A stretch of DNA of 64,000 nucleotides, taken from contig NZ_JACHEU010000001.1 of the NCBI RefSeq assembly GCF_014201615.1, positions 1,755,631-1,819,630 on the forward strand, in the 5' to 3' direction. The DNA comes from Aquamicrobium lusatiense (lineage in GTDB: Bacteria; Pseudomonadota; Alphaproteobacteria; Rhizobiales; Rhizobiaceae). Positions 47,054 through 55,798 of this stretch are shown piece by piece. The translations under genes were made by a program, and so were the position numbers. The first letter of the stretch is position 1. Every line of letters begins with the position of its first letter. The notes below the pieces were generated by a model. The model made no database searches, had not been told where the DNA came from, and saw nothing but the letters and a program-made list of their open reading frames with translations.

Positions 47054-48640
47054 TCAGACTTCGTTGTCTCTTGGAGCGGACGAGATTTGCTCACGTTCGG
47101 CGAAGTCGCCGATTGACGCCTTGCCCGCGACCCGTCCGCTGAGCACTTCAGTCATGACGCCTTGGAAGGCGTCGACGACCCTGCCCGGCGTGTCGGTGCG
47201 CGTGTACTCGAATAGCAGGGCGTCATGCATCGGCAGGACGACCCTTACGTCTTCGATGGACGCTACCGCCAGCAGCGCGCGCTTGAATATTAGCGACGCC
47301 GTGCCCTGAACAACCTGGCTGACGGCCGCGCGTTGCTCTTTGCCGGTGAGCTGCCCTACTTTAGCTCGGCGGTAGTGGTTGCCTAATACGGTGGCCACTC
47401 GGCCGCTGGTCTGGAACTCGGTCCACACTCCCTTCTTCCAGTCCTCGTAGCGTTGGAAGAGCCTGAACGCCTCCTTCGCCTTCTGCCTGTCAACTCCGAG
47501 CGAGACGGCGGCATCCACAAGCGCCTTGCGGCTCATCCCGTAGGCATAAGACAGGAACAGCTGCTTGGCGGCCTTCCGATTGCCGACAAGACCTAGGCGC
47601 GTAGTTGCGAAGAGCTCGTACATGTCCCCCGCCGCGTAGAGCCGCTTGAGCTCCTCGTCGCCGGACAGGGCTGCCATGATCCCGACCTCGAACTGGTCGA
47701 AGTCGACATAGCCGAGCTGGGCGCTACCGTGCGCGCTGATGATCGACCGATATCGTTTCGGGATGTTCTGGAGGCTCGGACTGCGCAGTTGCACGCGAGA
47801 TGTGCGCGAGCCGAATACGTCCACCACAGGTCGCGTGCTTTCGGTGGACAGGGTGAGTGACCCGAGCACTCTGCGCGTCGTGTCAAGGGCTAGGAGCGCT
47901 ATGGTGTCGCTGCCGAAATCACGCTCGTGCGGTACGAACTCGAGGAGGTACTCGATTGACACTTCGTCTAGCTCGAAGCCTTCCTTGAGCAACTTGGCCT
48001 CGATGGCGCGCTTGCTTGGCGTCTCGAGCGGCATGTCGTGCTTCGCGGAATAGTCCTTCAGCAGTAGGAAGTAGTCGTGCTCCGCCTGGGCTCGATTGTC
48101 TGAGAGCCCCGCCGTGTCGATCAAGATCCCGGCGGACATTGAGATCTGGAGCAACCGATAGGCCGGCACCTCCACGGACAAGAAGCGCTCGAGCTCGCCG
48201 TTGGCGGACGCCTGCGCGCAGAGGTCGATGTACATCGCCACGATCGCCGCCGCGGCCTTGGTAGCGACTGCCTCGTCAAACGCGACGCCCTTGTTAAACA
48301 TCTTCTGATAGGTGTCACGGACCTCCTGCTCGGCCCCGTACTGCCCGAGCTGCGTCGTGACATCGCGCTTCTCGCGGGCGAGCCGCTCCTCGGGAATTCC
48401 GCTGATCGAGATACGGAACTCATCGACGTCGATGATCGTGCCAGGCAGCGTGCCCATTCTGTCGAACAGGGCATCGCGGATCATCCAGAAGTCGTGGCAC
48501 ACTACAATGCCTGGAAATTCGACCACGCTCGCGGCGTCGGTCTCTTGGAGCTGCCCGTCTTGGAACCAGTAGAAGGCGTCCGCTCCTCTGCCTGTGAAGT
48601 CCTTCATGAAGAGCAGCAGCCTGTAGGCCAGGTCAATCAT
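47054..48640 (-). CDS. Family A DNA polymerase (PolA-like), partner of the reverse transcriptase
   Basis: The 528-aa protein has the PolI polymerase core: motif A LGYVDFDQFEVGIMA (Asp313), O-helix RKAAKQLFLSYAYG (residues 355-368) and motif C LPMHDALLFE (His472-Asp473), all the catalytic residues of a family A polymerase. The N-terminal 150 residues may be a remnant 3'-5' exonuclease-like fold, but I see no DEDD set. The first 8 bases overlap the end of the reverse transcriptase gene, so the two are translationally coupled. It is much shorter than housekeeping PolA, and the partner implies a role in finishing RT products. Confidence 0.85.
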   Translation of the reverse strand: MIDLAYRLLLFMKDFTGRGADAFYWFQDGQLQETDAASVVEFPGIVVCHDFWMIRDALFDRMGTLPGTIIDVDEFRISISGIPEERLAREKRDVTTQLGQYGAEQEVRDTYQKMFNKGVAFDEAVATKAAAAIVAMYIDLCAQASANGELERFLSVEVPAYRLLQISMSAGILIDTAGLSDNRAQAEHDYFLLLKDYSAKHDMPLETPSKRAIEAKLLKEGFELDEVSIEYLLEFVPHERDFGSDTIALLALDTTRRVLGSLTLSTESTRPVVDVFGSRTSRVQLRSPSLQNIPKRYRSIISAHGSAQLGYVDFDQFEVGIMAALSGDEELKRLYAAGDMYELFATTRLGLVGNRKAAKQLFLSYAYGMSRKALVDAAVSLGVDRQKAKEAFRLFQRYEDWKKGVWTEFQTSGRVATVLGNHYRRAKVGQLTGKEQRAAVSQVVQGTASLIFKRALLAVASIEDVRVVLPMHDALLFEYTRTDTPGRVVDAFQGVMTEVLSGRVAGKASIGDFAEREQISSAPRDNEV

Positions 48641-50333
48641 AGCCGCTGACCTCGTCGACGAGGTTAAGGAGATCGGTGCTCTCCCGCACGGCGAACGGGA
48701 GGCCGTCCTCGTTGCAGTGACGCTCGGCCCTCCGCCCCGTCCCCTTCAGGGAGACTGGTACCTGCCCGTACAGCGGACGCCGCGCTTCTTCGTCCAGCAC
48801 CGACGAGGCGATCAGGAGGTAGCGGGCGTTCTGATAGGGCAGCTTCGCGAACTCTTGGACGCATTTCTCGATCAGGGCCTTCTCGTCGACGCAGCGGAGC
48901 CAAATCATGATGGCCGCCGCTTCTCCCGACTTCATGTCCTCCTGCAGCTTGCGGCCCGCCAGTGCCACGAGATCGTCGGAGCGGTGCCGCCGCACCGCGA
49001 GCATCATCCAAATATTGTAGTTCTGCCAGTCGTGGATAGCCCCGTCCTCGGCGAGCAGAAACGTCTCTAGGGTCGGCAGGCAGCGTCCGTCGCGATCCAG
49101 CGTGGCGATCAGCCGGCAGTACTGGTCAGTCGTAACGGCATGCTCGGACAGCGAACGCGACAGCGTGTCGAGGAGGTTGACCGACAGCGCGTCGCCCACG
49201 TCAAAGAGTCCGGAATCCACGATTTTTGCCACGCGATTCACCGCGAAGCGGAAGGTTCGTGTCTGTGAGTCCCCCTCCGCGATGCATCGGCTCAGGATCT
49301 CGAAGATGTACGTCACCGACTTGGTCACGATACGTCGGCTGCGTGACTGCCACATCTGGTTGATAGCTATGGTGGAGCTGTCCTGTGAGGGGAAGTACTC
49401 CGAGACTTTCTCGTTCGACACCTCAGGTGCGAGGATCTCGGTTTTGTTAGCGTTGATGTTGAGGCCGACCGTCCGCAATTGCCGAATGAGGTCCTGAAGA
49501 GCCCGCCGTGCGTGCAGCTCGGAATTGGCAATGATGCGGATGTCATCGACGTAACGGTAGTAGTCGTACCCCTTCTTCGTCATCTCTCTGTCCACGCAGG
49601 ACAACAGGATGTTGGAAAGGAAGGCCGATGCGTCGCGGTTCTGCGGCAGGCCGTGGTCGCGGCTAAACGTCCATTGCGTGAGCAGCCGGTCGAGGGTGGC
49701 GATCGCGTTACGGATCTGCAGCTTCTCCGGTCCAGTCGCCACTAGGTCGGGAACTGCCTGCTCAAGCGCCTTGATAATTTGCGCGCGCGAAACGTTTTCA
49801 AAGAAGTTGCTCAGGTCGGTGACAAGCAGATGCCGCCCCGATTTGCGGAAGGTCAGCGTGACGCCTTCAAACGTGAACCAGCGGTCGATCTTGTTCTTGA
49901 AGAGGTATTTCGGATTGAGGGGAGCGGGCTCGTGGCGGTAGCTTAGCACGCGGTGTCCCAGGAGTGGGTCGTAGAACGGGATCAAAAAGCTACAGATTGC
50001 CTGATAGACGAAGCGGTCGAAGAAATCGGTTTCTAGCCCATAGCGCTCGCCATATCCCTTCTTCGGGATGTTGCGGACGACGCTGCGCGTGCCGCGATAT
50101 TCCCCGTTCCATTCCTGCAGGAGCGAGATGATGATCTGTTTCGCCTCAGCTGGGTTGTTGAAGAGGTCATCGTACTGCAGGCAGTCGAAATACCAGTCGT
50201 CGCGCATATCCTGGCGGAGATGCTTCAATACCAGGTCGAATTGCACTGGAAATCCGAGTGCTTGGCCGTTTAGCCAGAACGCAGGCTTGAGCACATAGTC
50301 GGTCTCGTCTTCAACCTCGTTGCCGTTTATCAC
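48633..50333 (-). CDS. Reverse transcriptase (566 aa), RT-PolA operon
   Basis: The protein has RT motifs: motif A LLVTDLSNFFENVS (Asp173), motif B GLPQNRDASAFLSNI and motif C YRYVDDIRII (YVDD at 261-264). The N-terminal part has the arginine-rich region (RNIPKKGYGERYG, GHRVLSYR) found in group II-intron-related RTs; the C-terminal 250 residues are helical, with no maturase or endonuclease domain seen. That combination points to the non-mobile, host-defence-type bacterial RTs (UG/DRT type), but I cannot assign a numbered group. Start is GTG 50333. It is followed by the polymerase with an 8-base overlap. Confidence 0.85.
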   Translation of the reverse strand: MINGNEVEDETDYVLKPAFWLNGQALGFPVQFDLVLKHLRQDMRDDWYFDCLQYDDLFNNPAEAKQIIISLLQEWNGEYRGTRSVVRNIPKKGYGERYGLETDFFDRFVYQAICSFLIPFYDPLLGHRVLSYRHEPAPLNPKYLFKNKIDRWFTFEGVTLTFRKSGRHLLVTDLSNFFENVSRAQIIKALEQAVPDLVATGPEKLQIRNAIATLDRLLTQWTFSRDHGLPQNRDASAFLSNILLSCVDREMTKKGYDYYRYVDDIRIIANSELHARRALQDLIRQLRTVGLNINANKTEILAPEVSNEKVSEYFPSQDSSTIAINQMWQSRSRRIVTKSVTYIFEILSRCIAEGDSQTRTFRFAVNRVAKIVDSGLFDVGDALSVNLLDTLSRSLSEHAVTTDQYCRLIATLDRDGRCLPTLETFLLAEDGAIHDWQNYNIWMMLAVRRHRSDDLVALAGRKLQEDMKSGEAAAIMIWLRCVDEKALIEKCVQEFAKLPYQNARYLLIASSVLDEEARRPLYGQVPVSLKGTGRRAERHCNEDGLPFAVRESTDLLNLVDEVSGYD

Positions 50334-50943
50334 TCTATACCGATCCCCAATGCCGCTGATTTAAGCCCCAGACTGAGGAACCTATTTAACGCGTTCCGCT
50401 GGAATCGTCAGCAACACTTGGTCGGGATCCAGCGTCGGCTTTTGCCCTCCGTCTGGCAGAACCTGCCGGTCAGCTACCGGCCCCGTTAACGACCTTCCCC
50501 ATAATTGCAGCAAGGCCGGCTACCTCCGTACTGCCGCAGTTCATGGTCCCAAGGCTGTGACCTGCATCTCCCTTTCCCTTTCGCCCTTTCTGATAGGGCC
50601 TTTGTCCCTTGATCCCGTTCCCTTGACCCATTCCTTTCGAGCCATTTCCGCCCTTGTGCCTTTTGCCGTTTACGTACCGGCTCCGGCAACCAGAAAGCAC
50701 TTATGCTGCATCAGGCTCAAATCCGACGGGGCTGCATCATCGAGCGGGGCGGGCTGACGTGAGCCGACCGGCCGCCGCGTTCGGTTGCGCGACGCCGGCA
50801 GCATCCAGCGCGGCAACCCATGCGTCGACTACCGCGGACATGGATGTCGCGGTTCGGAGCTGCATGGGATGTCTGACGGCTGGCTTCACACGGGCCGGAG
50901 CCGCCTCATGCCTCGTGCCGGAGGCTGCGACAGCGATCGCCGT
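50334..50943 (-). other. Leader of the RT-PolA operon: possible non-coding RNA
   Basis: On the sense (minus) strand, 50565-50665 is a purine-rich tract with repeated AAGGG (AAGGGAACGGG, CAAGGGACAAAGG, AAAGGGCGAAAGGGAAAGGG). Nearer the RT the strand holds GGCCGGTAGCTGACCGGC (hairpin) and further inverted repeats. A 76-aa frame (50470-50700) encodes a Gly/Lys-rich peptide, but this looks like a by-product of the repeats. Two copies of the CTGCNGCAG-type palindrome (50505, 50531) lie inside. An RT template or leader RNA is plausible; the evidence is only sequence bias and position. Confidence 0.35.
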
Positions 50944-51654
50944 TCAATCCGGCGCAGGTTTATTATAATGAGATTTGGATTCCGCTCGTTTGGCGGACTC
51001 GCGTTTGACATTGTTTCCAAGGAGGGTGAGGCTTTGTCTCAAACCTTCGTCCTCGATCACAGACAGGTCCGGGCCCTCGCGAGAGAGCGATTTGTCATGC
51101 TGCTCCAACTCTGCCGCACGAACCTCCTGCGCGTGCTCGCAGTCCTCAGGAAGCGGCTGGGGACGACCCCATCTGCCGAGAAACTGCCTCGCGCGTTCGG
51201 GAAGCGACAGGCGATAGGCGTTGCTGGCCTGCCGCACCTGAGGGCCGCGTCCTTCGTTGCCTGTCGGCGTGTAGCGTCTGAGCCAGTCGAGGAAGCCATG
51301 CGCCCGTAGGTTCCTCAGCGCCCGCACGATCGCATCGCGTGATCGTTTCAGCCGACGCATCAGCGTGTCGATCGACGGCTCCAACCGGCCAGTCCTGAAG
51401 TCGACGAGATTGGCGAGATATTCCAGCACCTCGATCGCCACCGAGCCGAGCGGGCCGCAGCGCCGGCCCTTGCGGCGCATGTTCAGCTCGTAGCGTTTTG
51501 CGGCAAACAGGATGAGCCGGACCTCCTGCCGGCTGGTCGCTTTCCAGAACGCGCCTTCGCACCGGCCGCGCTCGTAGCTGTCTCCTCGCACGGGCACACG
51601 CGCCCGTTGGTTGCTCAGTGTTCTCGCGAGCACCGTCCCAATCTGCTCGAACAT
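50944..51654 (-). CDS. HTH replication-initiator-like protein (236 aa)
   Basis: The protein starts MFEQIGTVLARTLSNQ and carries a winged-helix region (LEYLANLVDFRTGRLEPSID then TLMRRLKRSRDAIVRALRNL) like DNA-binding replication proteins found in alphaproteobacterial islands and plasmids. The C-terminal 70 residues are charged and low-complexity. The frame extends to 51702, but Met 51654 is the family-like start. It lies beside a tyrosine recombinase and between the two groups of palindromes, so it may bind them. Replication versus regulation is not settled. Confidence 0.6.
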   Translation of the reverse strand: MFEQIGTVLARTLSNQRARVPVRGDSYERGRCEGAFWKATSRQEVRLILFAAKRYELNMRRKGRRCGPLGSVAIEVLEYLANLVDFRTGRLEPSIDTLMRRLKRSRDAIVRALRNLRAHGFLDWLRRYTPTGNEGRGPQVRQASNAYRLSLPERARQFLGRWGRPQPLPEDCEHAQEVRAAELEQHDKSLSREGPDLSVIEDEGLRQSLTLLGNNVKRESAKRAESKSHYNKPAPD

Positions 51655-51929
51655 GGGTCCTTCAACCTTCCGTTCAGGCAGGCACAGCCGGGCAGCAGGC
51701 AAAGCTCCGCCGTTCCCGCGAGAGGCGTCTCTTGCAGGTTCGGTGACACTCGGCTATTTTCGGAAGCTGTTTGGGTTGGCTTCCAAAGAGCCGGCATCTG
51801 ACTTCCCGGAAACCTCTTCTCGTTGGCGCGAGGAGAGGTTTTTCTCTATGTCCTTACCTCTGTTTCAACGAACCCCCGCGACTTCCTGATGGATTGGCCC
51901 GATCGTTCGGCCTGCGCCGGGCGCTTCAT

Positions 51930-52796
51930 TCATCGGCCGAGATAGACGGACGTAACCTGGATGCGCTCGTGCCCCAGTTCCCGGCTGATCTGCTGCCGCG
52001 CTTCGGCGTCGACAGCGCACTGTTCCGGCGACAGTTCCCTAACGGCGGGGCCGCCTGCGGCCGGCGGTTTCCAGCCGGTCAGCGCCTCGTAGCGGGTTTG
52101 CGCATAGGCGTGCCGGAGCCCGTGCATGGCGCTGAGGCTGGCTGCCTTGCATTGGCCGTCATAGACATGGCGCTGCTGGATGTAGCTCTTGTGCGCCGGG
52201 ATCAGCGAGCCGGAACCGGCAAGGGCATGGGCTTGACCCAGAACAGCGCGCTGCTCTGCCGTGGTGATCGGCACCGTCCGTTCCCGGCCGCCCTTGCACC
52301 ACGATCCTTTCAGCGCGATGTGGTCGCCGCGATCGGCATAGGCCGGCTGGAATTTGATCGACTCCTCCCGCCGCAGGCCGAACGCCTGCTGCAAGCGTAG
52401 GCTCATGTGGACATGCGCGTCGGTGACACGGTCGAGGCGAGCGCCGTCAAGATCGCGCGCTTTGCTGCCGCTGCCGGCATACTGGCGCTGCGGGATGCCG
52501 AGCTTGGCGTTGTCGGCGGGAATGATTCCGGCCTTGCTGATCTTCTGTGCCCAATAGCGCAGATGCGACAGCCTGTTCTTGATCGTGCCGACAGACAGTT
52601 TCTCGGCCTGCCAGCGTTCCAGCAGCGCATCGACATGCGTTCCCTTAAGCGATGTGGCGCGCATATTGCAGAAGCCCATCTCCTTCAACTGCCGGGCGAT
52701 CGACGCCAGCGAGTGCATCCGCTGGGCTTGGGTCATGGCGCCGCCGTCCTTGTTGCGACGGCAGAGCTGCTTCAGGTCATAGGTCAGGTCGTCCAT
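51930..52796 (-). CDS. Second tyrosine recombinase (integrase domain protein, 288 aa)
   Basis: The product has an N-terminal SAM-like core-binding domain (SVGTIKNRLSHLRYWAQKIS) and a catalytic domain with the Arg in QQAFGLRREESIKFQPAY, the H-x-x-R box MHGLRHAYAQTRYE and a terminal LGHERIQVTSVYLGR with Tyr in position for the nucleophile. This is a different integrase type from the 36131 gene, of the sort carried by conjugative or replicating islands. The start ATG is at 52796. It lies 275 bases upstream of the HTH gene on the same strand. Confidence 0.8.
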   Translation of the reverse strand: MDDLTYDLKQLCRRNKDGGAMTQAQRMHSLASIARQLKEMGFCNMRATSLKGTHVDALLERWQAEKLSVGTIKNRLSHLRYWAQKISKAGIIPADNAKLGIPQRQYAGSGSKARDLDGARLDRVTDAHVHMSLRLQQAFGLRREESIKFQPAYADRGDHIALKGSWCKGGRERTVPITTAEQRAVLGQAHALAGSGSLIPAHKSYIQQRHVYDGQCKAASLSAMHGLRHAYAQTRYEALTGWKPPAAGGPAVRELSPEQCAVDAEARQQISRELGHERIQVTSVYLGR

Positions 52797-54083
52797 GGTT
52801 CTTCCTCCGGCTTCATCGAGCCTCGAATGGTGTCGGTCTTGTCGTTGCGAGCGGAGTGCGTTGGGTCAGTGTTCATGCCATCGCCGCGAGACGCGGGATG
52901 CCCCGTAGGGGCCCAGGGGCCAGATGCGCTCGATCACCTGATGCCTCGAATGAGGCGTCCGTCCTGCTTCCTGCGGGAAGGCCAGACGGAAGGGGGCGCG
53001 GGGAAGACCGCGCGGCGATGATCGGGACGCAAGGATCGAAAAAGCCGCGTCATGGCGGGTGCTGCGTTGGTGTTCTGCCGCAGCGGGATGCTGAAAGCGA
53101 AGGAATGGTGTTGGCGTGCATGGGTAGATCTCCGATGATGGTCGAGTGGAAGCTGACGGCTTGCCGAAAGGCAGACGGCAAAAAGCAGCCCTGCCCTAAG
53201 GCGGGACCGGGACGATGAAGACGGGCAGGCGTTGCCGCAGGCCGACAGCCGGCAAGCGGCCACTGGCGAAGTGCTGGCGGTCGCTGGAACAGGAAAAACC
53301 CGCGGAGCGCGAGGGCCTGCCAGGTCGATGAAAGGAAACGGGCGGCAGGTGACCGCTGCCGCAGGGAAGAGAGAGAAGATGCGTACTGCCGCAGCGACCT
53401 GGGCATACGCACGCACTGCCGCAGGCAAACAACCTACGGCTGGTGGGAGTGGCCGCACAAAAATGCGCGGCTGCAAACAAGCTACCCCGCATTTGCAGCG
53501 AGGCTCGGGAAAAGATGCCAGCCTCCGTTCTGACGGACGCCCGGCTATGACAAGTATGGCTCCACCCTGTTGGCAGGGCCGACGCGCGCGAGGGAGCCGG
53601 AGCGCGCCTGGGAATGGCCGACTGGATACGGCCTTGCAGCAGAATATGTGCCTACGGCACGACTGCGCTGCACCAGTCTCAGTACAAAATTACCCTACCA
53701 CCCCCATCGACATGAGCCCATCAAATTATTGGATCATGCTCCACGCCTTGCCGTTGCGGCAGTTGCCCGCCACGTCACTGCGGAACCCCAGTGACGGCGC
53801 GAGCAAGATATACGGGCTGCGGCAGCGTCCATCGAAAGCTGGCGGGGTCTGCCGCCGAAACGGCCGACAATTGCAGCAGCCGATCAGGATGGCCGTCGCG
53901 GCAGGTTCGTGAGAACCCGAGCAAGCGCGGCGACGGGTCTCTCGGGACGTTGGCCGAATGGCAAAATGCGGCAACAATCGGGCCAGAACCGCGAACCGCT
54001 GCGGCAGCAAGACCACGCCTGGAGCGAATCACCGGCGCCACGCAACACGAGTCTGGAGCGGCGCATCCTCGCCCCCCGTCCGG
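52797..54083. other. Long non-coding region containing a palindrome array
   Basis: Nearly 1.3 kb with no convincing gene; the open frames on both strands are compositionally biased (Arg/Pro/Ala-rich) and without motifs. Its main content is a palindrome array from 53075 to 54007. This is a candidate origin, partition or integration-control region of the island. Confidence 0.55.
53075..54007. repeat. Array of at least ten 9-bp palindromes YTGCNGCAR
   Basis: Exact copies (CTGCCGCAG, CTGCGGCAG, TTGCAGCAG or similar) start at 53075, 53232, 53356, 53386, 53416, 53634, 53754, 53817, 53871 and 53999, with imperfect ones at 53493 and 53966. Three copies (53356, 53386, 53416) are exactly 30 bases apart. 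Two more lie at 50505 and 50531, upstream of the RT. From base composition I estimate roughly 0.1 per kb by chance, so the density is strongly enriched. They look like binding sites for an island-encoded protein. Confidence 0.7.
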
Positions 54084-55013
54084 TCAGTTCTCGACCGACG
54101 CGGCGTCATCGCCTTCCGGTTCGGCTGCCCTGCCGATGCGCCTGGCCCGTTCGATGAAGCGTTGCAGTTCGTGACTGTCCCGGGCCTTGTTGGTCACGAT
54201 GAACGTCCTTGCGGTCGCGAGCTCGTCCGTGACCGGCCGGATGATGATGTCGGGGTAGTTGTAGGTCGCCGCCTGCGTCTCGAGCCCGAACCCGATGCCG
54301 TATCCGGCTCCCACCAGCATCATCATAGACTCATGCCCCAGGACATATTCGGCGACGATCGGCGGCGGCAGTCCGCTGATGTAGAGCGACTTCATGAACA
54401 GCTTGTAGCCCCCGGCGCATTGCTCGGGATGGCACAGCACCAACGGATAGCGCAGCACGTCGGCTATAGACACCCTTTCGAGAGAAAGAAGCGGATGATG
54501 CCTCGGAATGGCGGCGATCGGGCGTTCCGACCAGATCGGCTCTTTGATGAAGCTCGACACGACATCGCCGTCAACGGTGACGCCGGCGTCGATCAGGTCG
54601 TGATCGAGGGCGGGTAGCAGGTCGCCGGCCGTCATCCAGAGGATGCCGATCCCCGTCGCGGGCTCTTCCTCCCGGGACATCGCGAGCAACCGCATCAGGT
54701 TCGGCTGCGCCAGCTGATCGGCGATGCCGATACGCAGGCGCTCCCTGCTGCCGTTCGCGACCGAATGGGCATGCTTCCTCGCCTCGTCGTAGAGGGCGAG
54801 CAGGCGCAGGCAGGACTCGCGGAACGCCTGGCCCGCCGGGGTGAGCCTGACCCTGCCCTTGGCGCGAGCGAGCAGATCGACGCCGATGTCGTGCTCCAGA
54901 TCCCGGATTGCGCGTGACAGGGGTGTGGGGTCGACACGCAGCCTGACCGCCGCCTTCACGAAGCTCTTTTCCTCGGCCACGACGACGAAGTATCTCAGGA
55001 GACGCAGTTTCAT
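54084..55013 (-). CDS. LysR-family transcriptional regulator
   Basis: The 309-aa protein has an N-terminal LysR helix-turn-helix (LLRYFVVVAEEKSFVKAAVR, LSRAIRDLEHDIGVDLLAR) and a substrate-binding domain. AAGGGAGGA precedes ATG 55013; the frame extends to 55397 but this start gives the standard N-terminus. The regulated target is not visible. It is near the heme genes, separated by 266 bases, but is not in their overlap chain. Confidence 0.9.
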   Translation of the reverse strand: MKLRLLRYFVVVAEEKSFVKAAVRLRVDPTPLSRAIRDLEHDIGVDLLARAKGRVRLTPAGQAFRESCLRLLALYDEARKHAHSVANGSRERLRIGIADQLAQPNLMRLLAMSREEEPATGIGILWMTAGDLLPALDHDLIDAGVTVDGDVVSSFIKEPIWSERPIAAIPRHHPLLSLERVSIADVLRYPLVLCHPEQCAGGYKLFMKSLYISGLPPPIVAEYVLGHESMMMLVGAGYGIGFGLETQAATYNYPDIIIRPVTDELATARTFIVTNKARDSHELQRFIERARRIGRAAEPEGDDAASVEN

Positions 55014-55279
55014 CAGGACTATCCTCCCTTGCCGATGACCATGCTCACGCCAGCGCGCTTCGCCTCTTGATCCCCCAACCGCCTCCGGGTGCTGTTCCTC
55101 CGTTGCTTCCCGCTGGCTCACCTCACGCTGAACCGGACCGGAGCGGTGACTGTCTTGTTGACGCCTGCGCCGCCGCGCGTCCCCCGTCCCCGCGCCGGTG
55201 CGCGTGCTGCGAAGCGGTCGGGACAAGACGGAAAGGAACATGGGTACGCTCTTCTTCTCGGTATCTGGCGCTATGGCGA

Positions 55280-55798
55280 TCAGGCTGTGGCGCCGGCGTC
55301 GGGTCCGGAAAACGGCGTACGGCAACCGACATGGTCGTGCAGCCGCGACATGGTTCGTCCATGCCGGACCAATCGGGTGAGGTCGCAGTCGAGGCAATTC
55401 GTCCGGCTATGCTTCGGGTGAATGACGAGATCGGCGATGGTGAAGCCGTCGAAGGTGGAGAGATAGGTCTCCCACGCCGCGCGGCGCAGCGCGCTGAACG
55501 CGGGCGTGGCCGTGTCTTGGCCGAGCACCCCGCCGATGACGGGGTCGGTGAGCCGCAGCACCGCGCCGATATTGATCTCGTCAGCCGGCCGCCCCAGCCG
55601 CAGGCCGCCCGCACGGCCGCGCTCGCTGACGAGATAGAAGTTGCGCGACAGCCTGGCGACGACCTGCGCGGCATGGTTCTTCGTGGTTCCGGCATGGTCG
55701 GCGGCGATCTGCGTCGTGACCGGAGTGGTGGAACCGGCCTTGAGCGCGCATAGCACCAGCACGTCGATGGCGATCTCCGCCTGCCGCGTCATCCTCAT
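55280..55798 (-). CDS. Rrf2-family regulator of the heme locus
   Basis: The 172-aa product starts MRMTRQAEIAIDVLVLCALK with the winged-helix region HAGTTKNHAAQVVARLS, a Rrf2-type fold. Iron-sulfur members (IscR, RirA, NsrR) use three spaced cysteines; here the C-terminal part has NCLDCD and a later VGCRTPF, so the ligand set is only partly conserved. It is coupled by an ATGA overlap to the DUF454 gene upstream and is the last gene of the heme oxygenase operon. A RirA-like iron regulator is plausible but unproven. Confidence 0.8.
   Translation of the reverse strand: MRMTRQAEIAIDVLVLCALKAGSTTPVTTQIAADHAGTTKNHAAQVVARLSRNFYLVSERGRAGGLRLGRPADEINIGAVLRLTDPVIGGVLGQDTATPAFSALRRAAWETYLSTFDGFTIADLVIHPKHSRTNCLDCDLTRLVRHGRTMSRLHDHVGCRTPFSGPDAGATA

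Larger units (their letters stand above)
35871..54080. mobile_element. Putative defence/replication island
   Basis: The segment begins at a tRNA-Ser end fragment and a P4-type integrase, and contains phage-defence-type NTPases, a reverse transcriptase with a DNA polymerase, a HTH replication-like protein, a second tyrosine recombinase and a palindrome array. Core metabolic genes are absent. The right boundary is not seen; I placed it at the end of the palindrome array. No second copy of the att-like segment was found in the window, so the element may be larger or composite. Confidence 0.45.

Noticed and set aside
46795..47094. 99-aa minus-strand frame between PolA and the giant NTPase
   Set aside because: GTG start with no ribosome site, Ser-rich, no motif, and it overlaps both neighbours' ends; open by chance is as likely.
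50470..50700. Gly/Lys-rich 76-aa frame upstream of the RT
   Set aside because: It follows from the AAGGG-type nucleotide repeats; no family resemblance.
52934..53476. Minus-strand 180-aa frame over the palindrome array
   Set aside because: Pro/Arg/Ser-biased shadow of GC-rich non-coding DNA.
53232..53912. Plus-strand 226-aa frame over the palindrome array
   Set aside because: Arg/Ala/Gly-biased, no ribosome site or motif, and interrupts palindromic sites; likely non-coding.
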